A stretch of 64,000 bases of DNA from Bacillus sp. FJAT-27264 (GTDB lineage Bacteria > Bacillota > Bacilli > Paenibacillales > Paenibacillaceae): the NCBI RefSeq assembly GCF_001682855.1, contig NZ_MAQW01000001.1:1297926-1361925 (forward strand), read 5' to 3'. Positions 8,014-16,575 of the stretch are shown piece after piece. Below the pieces are notes generated by a model, which saw nothing but the letters and a program-made list of their open reading frames with translations, was not told the origin of the DNA and did not search any database. Numbering within the stretch: the first letter of the stretch is position 1; each line of letters begins with the position of its first letter. A program made the position numbers and the translations under genes.

Positions 8014-9111
8014 TCACCTCGCATAACGGGATAAATTCAGTAGAATACCGAGTGCCGTGAGCATGAGGGTTAACGAGGACCCACCATAGCTGATCAGCGG
8101 AAGCGTAATGCCTGTTACGGGCATAAGGCCGATAACCACACCGATGTTGATGACGACCTGCACAGCCACCATACAAACGATGCCTACGGCCAAATAGCTT
8201 CCAAAGCGGTCAGGCAGGCTCATCGCCACCCTCATCCCGCGCCAGATCAGAATCAGGAACAGGGTCAGCACCGCCAATCCCCCAATAAATCCCAGCTCCT
8301 CGGCCAATATCGAAAAAATAAAATCAGTCTGTGGTTCCGGCACATAACTGTACTTCTGGCGGCTCATTCCAAGCCCCATGCCCCCAAGCCCGCCAGGACC
8401 GATGGCATATAGCGATTGGATAATCTGATAGCCTGCGCCGAGCGGATCGGACCAGGGATCCAGGAACGCCGTGATCCGCTGCAAACGATACGGTGCCGTG
8501 GCGATCAGCCCGGCAAATCCGGCCAGGCCCGCAATACCAAGTGACACCAGATGCTTCATCCGGGCACCAGCTGTGAAGACCATCATCAATGCAGCGCCGA
8601 ACATAACGGTGCCCGTCCCAAGGTCAGGCTGGAGCATAATCAGACCAAAGGCCGTACTGATCAGTGCCAGCGGGGGCAGCAGTCCACGGGTGAAGGTGGA
8701 AATATCATAATCATCGCGCCCCAGCCAATTGGCCAGGAACAGAATCATGCCCATCTTCATGAACTCCGAGGGCTGAATGCCAAAGGAGCTAATCCCGAGC
8801 CAACTGCGCGCCCCGCCGCGCACGACCCCTATTCCAGGGATCAATACCATCACCAGTAATACAAAACAAACAATCAAGAGCGGCTTGGCGAACTTCTTCA
8901 GTACGCGATAATCCGTATTGGCGGTAAGAAACATGACCACCAGGCCGAGACCCGCGAACAACAGCTGCCTTTTGACAAAATAAAACGAGTCTCCATAATT
9001 GCGAAAGCCCAAGACGGATCCGGCGCTGTATACCATCACCATGCCGATAACCAACAGGGCAAGAATAGGGATCAGCAGCCAAATATCCGGCGCATGACGG
9101 GATTTGTTCAT
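8014..9111 (-). CDS. spoVE: SEDS-family peptidoglycan polymerase SpoVE/FtsW
   Basis: SEDS proteins are multispanning peptidoglycan glycosyltransferases that work with a class B PBP. The 365-residue product has about ten membrane segments and family motifs including G-A-R-S-W-L-G, the Q-P-S-E-F-M-K motif and a C-terminal L-P-L-I-S-Y-G-G-S-S. It lies between murD and murG, exactly where spoVE sits in B. subtilis. Whether it serves sporulation (SpoVE), vegetative division (FtsW) or both cannot be decided from the window. ATG at 9111 is preceded by GAGG; an upstream GTG (9120) would place the ribosome site too close. Confidence 0.92.
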   Translation of the reverse strand: MNKSRHAPDIWLLIPILALLVIGMVMVYSAGSVLGFRNYGDSFYFVKRQLLFAGLGLVVMFLTANTDYRVLKKFAKPLLIVCFVLLVMVLIPGIGVVRGGARSWLGISSFGIQPSEFMKMGMILFLANWLGRDDYDISTFTRGLLPPLALISTAFGLIMLQPDLGTGTVMFGAALMMVFTAGARMKHLVSLGIAGLAGFAGLIATAPYRLQRITAFLDPWSDPLGAGYQIIQSLYAIGPGGLGGMGLGMSRQKYSYVPEPQTDFIFSILAEELGFIGGLAVLTLFLILIWRGMRVAMSLPDRFGSYLAVGIVCMVAVQVVINIGVVIGLMPVTGITLPLISYGGSSLTLMLTALGILLNLSRYAR

Positions 9112-9159
9112 GAGGAGCACACCTCTGCTTCCGTAGTAGGGGCTTATCCACCCCCCTAC

Positions 9160-10581
9160 TTAAAGGTTATGCACCGCCTCTTTAAAAATACGCCCGCGCT
9201 CTTCATAGGATGTAAACATGTCCCAGCTTGCACATGCAGGAGACAGGAGAACGATGTCTCCTTCTTCCGCCAAGGCGGAAGCCTCCCGCACAGCCTGCTC
9301 CAGCACGGCGGCGGCGCTCTCCCCATTATCGACGGAGACCACCGCGTTTAATCCTGCCAGCTTCGCCACGTTAACGAGCTTGTCCTTCGTCTCTCCCAGC
9401 GCCACTAGTGCCTTTACACGGCCGCTCAGGACAGGCAGCATTTCCATATAATCCGAGCCGCGGTCCAATCCGCCAGCAATCAACACTACCGGTCTAGGGA
9501 GAGATGTCAGTGCCATCATAGTCGCTTTGGAATTCGTCGCCTTGGAATTGTTATAATAAGCAGCTCCGTTTTTATCTGCAACGTACTCCAGACGGTGCTC
9601 TACACCACGGAAAGACTTCAGTACCGCTGATAGTCCAGCTGGATCAGCCCCCGCCGCTATGGCAATAGCGCTGGCTGCCAGCGCATTCCCCACATTGAAG
9701 CGTCCCAGTAGACTGATAGACTCTACCGAGGCGATCTCTATCTCCTGGCCGGACGAATTCCGGTAGAGAATAACGCGCTCCAGATCGTCTTCAACATCAG
9801 TTACATAGGATGGGCTAACAAAGACACCTTGCACCAGCTCCTCTGCCATAGAGAAAGGCAGCAGTTCTGCTTTTACATAAGGCACCAGTTCGCGACAAAC
9901 GGGGTCATCCCAGTTCAGTACTGCTGTGTCGCTATCCAATTGATTGGCGAAAATCTTCGCTTTGGAGTCCACATAATCCTTCATATCTCCGTGATAATCC
10001 AGATGCGTCTCGGCTACGTTCAGCAAACAGCCTATCTTCGGTCGGAAGGTCTCCGTTCCTTTAAGCTGGAAGCTGCTAAGTTCAACCACCATCCAGTTGT
10101 CCTCGGAGGCCTCCTGTGCCGCCTGACAGAGCGGTGTGCCGATGTTGCCGGCCACTATCGGATTCATGCTCGCCGCATCCAGCATCTGGCCCACCCAGGT
10201 CGTTGTGGTCGTCTTGCCGTTGGAACCGGTGATACCGATCATCGGCGCGGCACAAAGGCGGTAAGCTACTTCTACCTCTGTCACCACTTCTATGCCGAGT
10301 TCCAATGCTTTTTGTACAGGAGGAACAGAATATGGAATGCCCGGATTCTTCACCAGCAGCTTGATGCCAGGATGAATCAAACCTTCCGGATGCCCTCCGC
10401 ATATAACAGAAATTCCCAAAGTTTCCAATTCGGAAGCTTCGGGACTTTGTTCTCTTTCCTTTCTATCATTGACAGTAACTACAGCGCCGCGCTCATGCAG
10501 CACTTTGGCCACCTGGACGCCGCTCTTGGCAAGCCCTAGAACGACGACCTCTTCTCCACGATACAAATCTGGATGTTTCAT
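9160..10581 (-). CDS. murD: UDP-N-acetylmuramoyl-L-alanine-D-glutamate ligase MurD
   Basis: MurD adds D-glutamate to UDP-MurNAc-L-Ala in the cytoplasm using ATP. The 473-residue protein has an N-terminal UDP-binding Rossmann fold (V-V-V-L-G-L-A-K-S-G at about 12-21), the ATP-binding loop GSNGKTTT at 119-126 and a C-terminal domain with the typical S-P-A-C-A-S-W-D-M-F motif near residues 450-460. ATG at 10581 lies just past the stop of mraY, indicating translational coupling. Confidence 0.97.
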   Translation of the reverse strand: MKHPDLYRGEEVVVLGLAKSGVQVAKVLHERGAVVTVNDRKEREQSPEASELETLGISVICGGHPEGLIHPGIKLLVKNPGIPYSVPPVQKALELGIEVVTEVEVAYRLCAAPMIGITGSNGKTTTTTWVGQMLDAASMNPIVAGNIGTPLCQAAQEASEDNWMVVELSSFQLKGTETFRPKIGCLLNVAETHLDYHGDMKDYVDSKAKIFANQLDSDTAVLNWDDPVCRELVPYVKAELLPFSMAEELVQGVFVSPSYVTDVEDDLERVILYRNSSGQEIEIASVESISLLGRFNVGNALAASAIAIAAGADPAGLSAVLKSFRGVEHRLEYVADKNGAAYYNNSKATNSKATMMALTSLPRPVVLIAGGLDRGSDYMEMLPVLSGRVKALVALGETKDKLVNVAKLAGLNAVVSVDNGESAAAVLEQAVREASALAEEGDIVLLSPACASWDMFTSYEERGRIFKEAVHNL

Positions 10582-10584
10582 AGT

Positions 10585-11550
10585 CTACAACCCCTTGCTG
10601 ATATAAAGTCCTACGGCCGCCAGCACCAGACTTACTGCCCAGAACGAGATGACGACCCGCCATTCCGACCAGCCGCTGAGTTCAAAGTGGTGGTGGATCG
10701 GGCTCATTTTGAAAATACGCTTGCCGCGGGTTTTGAAGGAAGCCACCTGCAATACAACGGATAGCATTTCTACTACAAATACACCGCCAATAATCAGGAA
10801 CAACAGCTCACTCTTCGTTACAATCGCTATGGCACCAATGGCTCCACCAATCCCAAACGACCCCGTGTCTCCCATAAACACCTTGGCCGGGTGGGCGTTA
10901 AAGACCAGAAAGCCCAGCACAGCGCCGATCATCGCCGCAGCACATACGCCTGCCGCAATGGAAGTCGTCTGCATGGCAATAACAGCGTAAGCCGCCAGGG
11001 CAATCGCACTAACCCCAGACAGCAGACCATCTACGCCATCGGTAAAATTCACGGCATTGGTGACGGCCATCATCATGACGATGACGAACGGATAGTAGAA
11101 CCAGCCACCCCAATCAAAGCTCCATGAAGTACCTGGTACACTGATGTTCGTGCTATGTCCCGCAGAAATCAGCAAGTAGCACATTACAGCTCCCACGAGG
11201 AGCTGTCCGATCAGCTTCTGGCGCGCTGTTAGTCCGAGGGAACGTTTGAATACGATTTTGATGTAGTCATCCAAGAAGCCGATCAGGCCAAAGCCGAGCG
11301 CAGCCACAAGAAGGACATAAAAATCTGAGTTTACTACGGAAAACTTAAGAAAAGACAAGGTAAAGGCCACAATGATCACGATTCCTCCCATTGTAGGCGT
11401 TCCCGCTTTTTTAAGATGACTCTGCGGCCCGTCGTCACGAACCTGCTGTCCGAATTTCATCCTGCGCAGCAGCGGAATGAAGAGCGGAGCGGCAATGACC
11501 GCAAGGATAAAGGAAACAGCAATAGTAAGTAGCAATAATTGATAATCCAT
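10585..11550 (-). CDS. mraY: Phospho-N-acetylmuramoyl-pentapeptide-transferase MraY
   Basis: MraY transfers phospho-MurNAc-pentapeptide to undecaprenyl phosphate, making lipid I at the membrane. The 321-residue protein has about ten membrane segments and the family motifs T-P-T-M-G-G, the D-D-Y aspartates in G-F-L-D-D-Y-I-K, and N-F-T-D-G-V-D-G-L. The H-H-H motif appears in M-S-P-I-H-H-H-F-E-L near the C-terminus. The start at 11550 (M-D-Y-Q-L-L-L-L) follows AGGAGGGGG; the longer frame to 11595 overlaps murF and is not needed. Confidence 0.97.
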   Translation of the reverse strand: MDYQLLLLTIAVSFILAVIAAPLFIPLLRRMKFGQQVRDDGPQSHLKKAGTPTMGGIVIIVAFTLSFLKFSVVNSDFYVLLVAALGFGLIGFLDDYIKIVFKRSLGLTARQKLIGQLLVGAVMCYLLISAGHSTNISVPGTSWSFDWGGWFYYPFVIVMMMAVTNAVNFTDGVDGLLSGVSAIALAAYAVIAMQTTSIAAGVCAAAMIGAVLGFLVFNAHPAKVFMGDTGSFGIGGAIGAIAIVTKSELLFLIIGGVFVVEMLSVVLQVASFKTRGKRIFKMSPIHHHFELSGWSEWRVVISFWAVSLVLAAVGLYISKGL

Positions 11551-11572
11551 GGGTACACCCCCTCCTAGTGTT

Positions 11573-12976
11573 CTATGTCTGTTGATAATGTGCATTCAGT
11601 GACCCCAGCACTTCTTCCAGCCGCATGCCCCGTGAGCCCTTGAAGAGCACAATATCTTTTGGCGTGCTTTTAGCGATCAGAAGGTCAGTCAGAGACGCTT
11701 TATCAGTAAAAGCGAACACTCTGTCCGGCCCGAATGTCTGGGTGGCAGCTTCTGCAATATGGGTAGACAGAGGACCAAAAGTAAATACAAAATCAAGCTC
11801 TGCAGCATTCAGATAGCTACCAATTTCACGGTGAAACCGTTCTTCCTCCGGCCCAAGTTCCAGCATGTCCCCAAGCACGGCGATTTTGCTGCCGCTGCTC
11901 TTCATGGCTTGAATGACATCAATCGCTGCCCGCATGGATGTCGGACTGGCGTTGTAGGCATCGTTCAGCAGAGTTAGTCCACAAGGCACTGAGATCACTT
12001 CAATTCTCATGCCTGTCAGCCGGAGTTCGCCGAGTCCCTGCTCAATATGCTCCTCCGTAATGCCGAAGTGACGTGCAACCTCCAGCGCAGCCAAAGCGTT
12101 TACCACATTATGGCGGCCCGGCAGCGGCAGGGTAAACGCTCGCTCGGCATGAAGATGGGAAGTGAAGCTCATTCCCGCACTGTGAGCCATCATACCTGTC
12201 GGATAATCATCATTATCTGCGGATAGGCCGAAACGGAAGGTTCTCATCTCTTGCGGAGCCTGGAACCCTGGTTCCTGCATCACTTCCGCCAGTAGAGGCT
12301 CATCCCCGTTATAAACGAGCAAACCGCCAGGCTTCAAGCCTTCAGCAATTTCCAGCTTCGCCCGGGCGATCTCCTTACGAGAGCCAAGCTGCAGCAGATG
12401 GGACTCGCCAATGTTGGTAATGATAGCGATATCCGGCGGGGCCAGTGAAGCCAGGAGAGCAATTTCTCCCCGACCGCTCATACCCATTTCCAGAATCGCA
12501 ATCTCGATATCGGATGCCATCGACAGAATCGTTAGCGGCAAGCCGATATGATTGTTGAAGTTACCTTGTGTCTTATGAACCTTATATTGGCTCTCTAACA
12601 AGGCAGTGACGATATCCTTGGTCGTTGTTTTGCCGTTGCTGCCCGTAATGGCTACGACTTGAGGCTTCACGATATCCAGATAAGAAGCCGACAGCTTCTG
12701 GAGAGCTACCAGCGTATCTTCAACAAGAATAACTCTACCCTCGGGGGCAGGCCCCCTGTCACGCTGCCATAGCGTGCCGGCAGCCCCTGCAGCAAGCGAC
12801 GCATCACCGTAGTCATGTCCATCGAATTTCTCGCCTACCAGTGGAACAAACAGGCAGGCAGGCACAATTTTGCGAGAATCCGTAACGACTCCCGTAATCT
12901 CTATATCGGCAACAGCGGGGGCCAAGAGCTGCCCCCCGCACATGGCGGCGATATTTCCAAGTGTACTAGTAATCAA
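11573..12976 (-). CDS. murF: UDP-N-acetylmuramoyl-tripeptide-D-alanyl-D-alanine ligase MurF
   Basis: MurF adds D-Ala-D-Ala to the UDP-MurNAc-tripeptide, completing the pentapeptide. The 467-residue protein has an N-terminal substrate domain with T-D-S-R-K at about 32-36, the ATP loop GSNGKTTT at 112-119 and a C-terminal Mur ligase domain with N-D-A-Y-N-A-S-P. The start is TTG at 12976, which overlaps the murE stop by four bases (TTGA) and has GGGG nine bases upstream, so it is coupled to murE. Confidence 0.96.
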   Translation of the reverse strand: MITSTLGNIAAMCGGQLLAPAVADIEITGVVTDSRKIVPACLFVPLVGEKFDGHDYGDASLAAGAAGTLWQRDRGPAPEGRVILVEDTLVALQKLSASYLDIVKPQVVAITGSNGKTTTKDIVTALLESQYKVHKTQGNFNNHIGLPLTILSMASDIEIAILEMGMSGRGEIALLASLAPPDIAIITNIGESHLLQLGSRKEIARAKLEIAEGLKPGGLLVYNGDEPLLAEVMQEPGFQAPQEMRTFRFGLSADNDDYPTGMMAHSAGMSFTSHLHAERAFTLPLPGRHNVVNALAALEVARHFGITEEHIEQGLGELRLTGMRIEVISVPCGLTLLNDAYNASPTSMRAAIDVIQAMKSSGSKIAVLGDMLELGPEEERFHREIGSYLNAAELDFVFTFGPLSTHIAEAATQTFGPDRVFAFTDKASLTDLLIAKSTPKDIVLFKGSRGMRLEEVLGSLNAHYQQT

Positions 12977-14460
12977 TAGCTTCGACCCCTTATCACTTCT
13001 TTAGCGACGACGCGATCATCGAAATCGTGAACCACTCCGCCGATCAATTGGTAGGTCTCATGACCCTTCCCCGCAATCAATACTACATCGCCGGGGCTTG
13101 CCATTTCAATAGCTTTCCTGATGGCTTCCCTCCGGTCTGCGATCAGTTCGTAGCGTTCCCGTGCAACCTCGTCCTCCACCAATCCGGCCTCAATATCCTC
13201 CAGAATCAGCAGTGGGTCTTCAGTACGCGGATTGTCGGAGGTTACAAGGATCGCATCACTGTACTTGGCAGCGATTTTGCCCATCAGAGGACGTTTGGTA
13301 CGGTCTCTATCTCCGCCGCAGCCGAAGACGGTCAGTACCTTGCCCGTCGCAAACTCCCGCACCGCACGCAATACATTCTCCAGACCATCCGGGGTATGGG
13401 CATAATCCACAATTACCGCAAACTCCTGGCCTTCATCCACCGCTTCTACCCGCCCGGCCACGCCAGGAACAGCTTCCAGACTAGCCTTGATGTCTTCTAA
13501 CGGCACATCCTCCAAAAGAGCGGCCGTAAGGGCAGCCAACGCATTATACACATTGAACTTGCCGACCATACGCAGCGAAATGTCCGTCGCCCCTTTAAAC
13601 GTATCTACATGGAAAAATGTTCCTTTTGCAGTGACCGAAATTTGAGATGCACGGACATTGGCCTCATTGTCAATGCCGTATGTAATGACTTCCGCAGCTG
13701 TCTGGGCTGCAAAATAGGCGCTGGCCCCATCATCTGCATTCAGCACCGCGTATTTACGCTCTTCCTTCCAGGGGGAGATTACATTGCCCAGCCGGGAGAA
13801 AAATAACCCCTTGGCTGCCCGGTACTCCTCCATTGTATGATGATAATCCAAATGGTCCTGGGTTAAATTCGTAAATATCGCTGTGCGGAAATCCGTTCCT
13901 TTCACGCGCCCTTGTTCCAACGCATGTGAGGACACCTCCATGACACATAATTGCACGCCTTTGCCTACCATATCGCTCAGTGAACGCTGAAGCTCCAGTG
14001 ATTCCGGCGTGGTGCCGGACATCGGATAGCTTTGACCATCATAACGCATTTGAATGGTTCCGATGAGTCCCGTCTTCACCTGATGATCTTCCATGATCCG
14101 TTCGATAAGATAAGTAGTCGTAGTTTTGCCGTTGGTGCCCGTGATACCGATCATCCGCATGCGGCTGCTCGGGGAACCAAAAAAGGCATTCGACAGCACG
14201 GACATTGCAAACCGACTGTCGTCTACCACGATTTGCGGCACATCAAGGTCAAGACGTCGTTCCGCTACAATAGCAGCAGCCCCGTTGGACACAGCCTGCG
14301 AAGCATACTCATGCCCGTCTACAGTGTGGCCTGGCAGACAGATGAACAAGTCGCCTGGCTGTACCCAGCGGGAATCTGTCTGCAGATCCTTGATCTCAAT
14401 ATCTCCTGCCCCATATAGCCGTGATACAGCCAGACAGCAAGCCAACTCGTTAACTTTCAT
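12973..14460 (-). CDS. murE: UDP-N-acetylmuramoyl-L-alanyl-D-glutamate-2,6-diaminopimelate ligase MurE
   Basis: MurE adds the third amino acid of the stem peptide. The 495-residue protein carries the ATP loop GTNGKTTT at 108-115 and the C-terminal motif S-D-N-P-R-T-E-D-P. DNPR is the known signature for meso-diaminopimelate specificity, so the peptidoglycan is predicted to be the mDAP type, as in Bacillus and Paenibacillus. It follows spoVD by about 100 bp and overlaps murF by four bases. Confidence 0.97.
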   Translation of the reverse strand: MKVNELACCLAVSRLYGAGDIEIKDLQTDSRWVQPGDLFICLPGHTVDGHEYASQAVSNGAAAIVAERRLDLDVPQIVVDDSRFAMSVLSNAFFGSPSSRMRMIGITGTNGKTTTTYLIERIMEDHQVKTGLIGTIQMRYDGQSYPMSGTTPESLELQRSLSDMVGKGVQLCVMEVSSHALEQGRVKGTDFRTAIFTNLTQDHLDYHHTMEEYRAAKGLFFSRLGNVISPWKEERKYAVLNADDGASAYFAAQTAAEVITYGIDNEANVRASQISVTAKGTFFHVDTFKGATDISLRMVGKFNVYNALAALTAALLEDVPLEDIKASLEAVPGVAGRVEAVDEGQEFAVIVDYAHTPDGLENVLRAVREFATGKVLTVFGCGGDRDRTKRPLMGKIAAKYSDAILVTSDNPRTEDPLLILEDIEAGLVEDEVARERYELIADRREAIRKAIEMASPGDVVLIAGKGHETYQLIGGVVHDFDDRVVAKEVIRGRSY

Positions 14461-14567
14461 AGTAATCCCTCACTCTACATTTTCGGATAAGAGATACAGC
14501 AATATACCTCTTGGAATGCATATTTGATACTGACGCTCTGGCGGTCTGTCACTCCATCCACTGCTGG

Positions 14568-16493
14568 TTACTCGGGTGATGCACCCATGTAAATGCGGAT
14601 GGTCGATCCCCGTTCCACTCTGGCTCCCGGTTTAGGGGCCTGATTGATTACGGTATTGCCCGTGCCTGAGCGGGCCAGTGTAAAGTTCATGTTCAGATCT
14701 TCATAAATATCCTGTACGGTGGCACCGGTGAGATCAGGCACAGTTACAATCGGCGTTTCCCCGTACTTATAGTTCTTGGCTAGCTGGTCAGTCCGTTCCG
14801 GCACCTTCATGTAATGCAAGGAGTCTTCCAAAATATTCTGTACAATTGGGGCAGCAACAACGCCCCCGAACTGAATGCCTTTCGGATTATCCACCGCCGT
14901 ATAAACAACGATTTGCGGATCATCTGCTGGCGCAAAACCGACAAAAGAAACAATATGCTCTGTCGGAGAGTAGCGGCCGTTAATGACCTTCTGCGCGGTA
15001 CCGGTCTTACCACCCACACGGTATCCATCAATAAAAGCAGGACGGCCAGTGCCCTTGGCAACCACGCTCTCCAGCGCAGCCCGTACTTTCTTCGATGTCT
15101 CTTCAGAAATAACCTCCCGCACCAGTTCAGGCTCCACCTCTGAGACGGTTTCCCCTGTGTCCGGGTTAATCCAGGCTTTGGCTACATGCGGTTTATACAA
15201 CTTGCCGCCGTTGATAGCTGCCGATACCGCTGTGATCTGCTGAATCGGTGTAACCGAGACACCTTGGCCAAACGCCGTTGTTGCCAACTCAACGGGTCCC
15301 ACCTGCGATGGCTTGAACAGGATACCGTTCGATTCCCCGTTCAAATCAATTCCCGTCTTGCTTCCAAAACCAAAATCCCGGATGTATTTGAACAATGAAT
15401 CCTTACCCAGACGCTGACCAAGGGCCACGAAGCCCGGGTTGCAAGAATTCTCAACAACTTGGAGGAAGGTCTGGCTGCCATGGCCGCCTTTTTTCCAGCA
15501 GCGGAGTCTGGCCCCGCCGACCTCGATAAAACCAGGATCAAAGAAGTGATCATTCTGCAGATCCACCTTCCCCTCCTGAAGTGCAGCCGCAAGGGTAATA
15601 ATCTTGAACGTGGACCCGGGCTCATAGGTCATCCAAATCGGCAAGTTCCTGTTATAGGTCTGAGCATCATATTCCTTGTACTGTCCCGGCTCATACCCCG
15701 GCCTACTGGCCATCGCCAGAATCTCGCCATTCTTGGGATTCATGGCAATGGCCCAGCTGCCCTGAGCCTGATACTTGACCATCGCCTGATCCAGCTCTCG
15801 TTCCATAATCGACTGAATCTGCTTGTCAATCGTCAGTTCCAGATTAAGACCATCCTGAGGCTTGGAATACTTCTCGGAGGAACCTGGCATTAATCGCCCG
15901 CCGGCATCGGAGAGATAAGAGATATTACCACCAATGCCTTGCAGCAGCTTATCATAGATGCTTTCTACTCCGGTAATGCCCTGGTTGTCTATCCCTGTAA
16001 AGCCTAAGATATGCGCTGCAAAATCACCGTAGGGGTAATAGCGTTTGCTATCCTCAGCCACAACGATGCCCGGCAGCTTCAAATCACGAATTTCGGCAGC
16101 AAGCTCCATCGTAATTTTACGGCCGCCGGGCTGCAGTCTCACCGAGGCTTTCTTTTGGGACAGCATAGGCACAAGCTTCTCCTTGGTCATACCAAGCAAG
16201 GGTGCCAACTGCTGTGCTGTCGTCTCTTTATCTTTTACTTGCACAGGAATAGCATAGATCGTAGGTGAACTGACGTTATAGGCCAGCGGAACACCTTCGC
16301 GGTCCAATATTTCACCGCGCTTGGCGGTAAAGGGAATATTCCGGCGCCAAGAATCCTCAGCCCTGGCAGTCAATTCCTGGCCTTTGGACAATTGTACATA
16401 AGCCAGCCGAACTGCCAGCGAACCAAACAACAAAGCCAGTCCTAGCAGCGTCCACAACATTCTTCGGCGGCTTGTAACCTTCGATACCTTCAT
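14568..16493 (-). CDS. spoVD: Sporulation-specific class B penicillin-binding protein SpoVD
   Basis: SpoVD is a membrane transpeptidase needed for spore cortex peptidoglycan, working with SpoVE. The 641-residue protein has one N-terminal membrane segment (about 12-32), a PBP dimerisation domain (about 50-210) and a transpeptidase domain. The active-site motifs are STFK (294-297), SCN (350-352) and KTGT (496-499). One PASTA domain follows at the C-terminus, beginning V-T-V-P-D-L-T-G. The single PASTA domain and the position before murE match SpoVD of B. subtilis. ATG at 16493 has GGAG at six bases; upstream in-frame starts lack a ribosome site. Confidence 0.93.
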   Translation of the reverse strand: MKVSKVTSRRRMLWTLLGLALLFGSLAVRLAYVQLSKGQELTARAEDSWRRNIPFTAKRGEILDREGVPLAYNVSSPTIYAIPVQVKDKETTAQQLAPLLGMTKEKLVPMLSQKKASVRLQPGGRKITMELAAEIRDLKLPGIVVAEDSKRYYPYGDFAAHILGFTGIDNQGITGVESIYDKLLQGIGGNISYLSDAGGRLMPGSSEKYSKPQDGLNLELTIDKQIQSIMERELDQAMVKYQAQGSWAIAMNPKNGEILAMASRPGYEPGQYKEYDAQTYNRNLPIWMTYEPGSTFKIITLAAALQEGKVDLQNDHFFDPGFIEVGGARLRCWKKGGHGSQTFLQVVENSCNPGFVALGQRLGKDSLFKYIRDFGFGSKTGIDLNGESNGILFKPSQVGPVELATTAFGQGVSVTPIQQITAVSAAINGGKLYKPHVAKAWINPDTGETVSEVEPELVREVISEETSKKVRAALESVVAKGTGRPAFIDGYRVGGKTGTAQKVINGRYSPTEHIVSFVGFAPADDPQIVVYTAVDNPKGIQFGGVVAAPIVQNILEDSLHYMKVPERTDQLAKNYKYGETPIVTVPDLTGATVQDIYEDLNMNFTLARSGTGNTVINQAPKPGARVERGSTIRIYMGASPE

Positions 16494-16575
16494 ACCGTTC
16501 TCCCCCGTTTCCCAGGTAATAGACATGAGCTCTTACCTTCATGACTATTCGGGACAAACAGGGGTTAGAACAAGC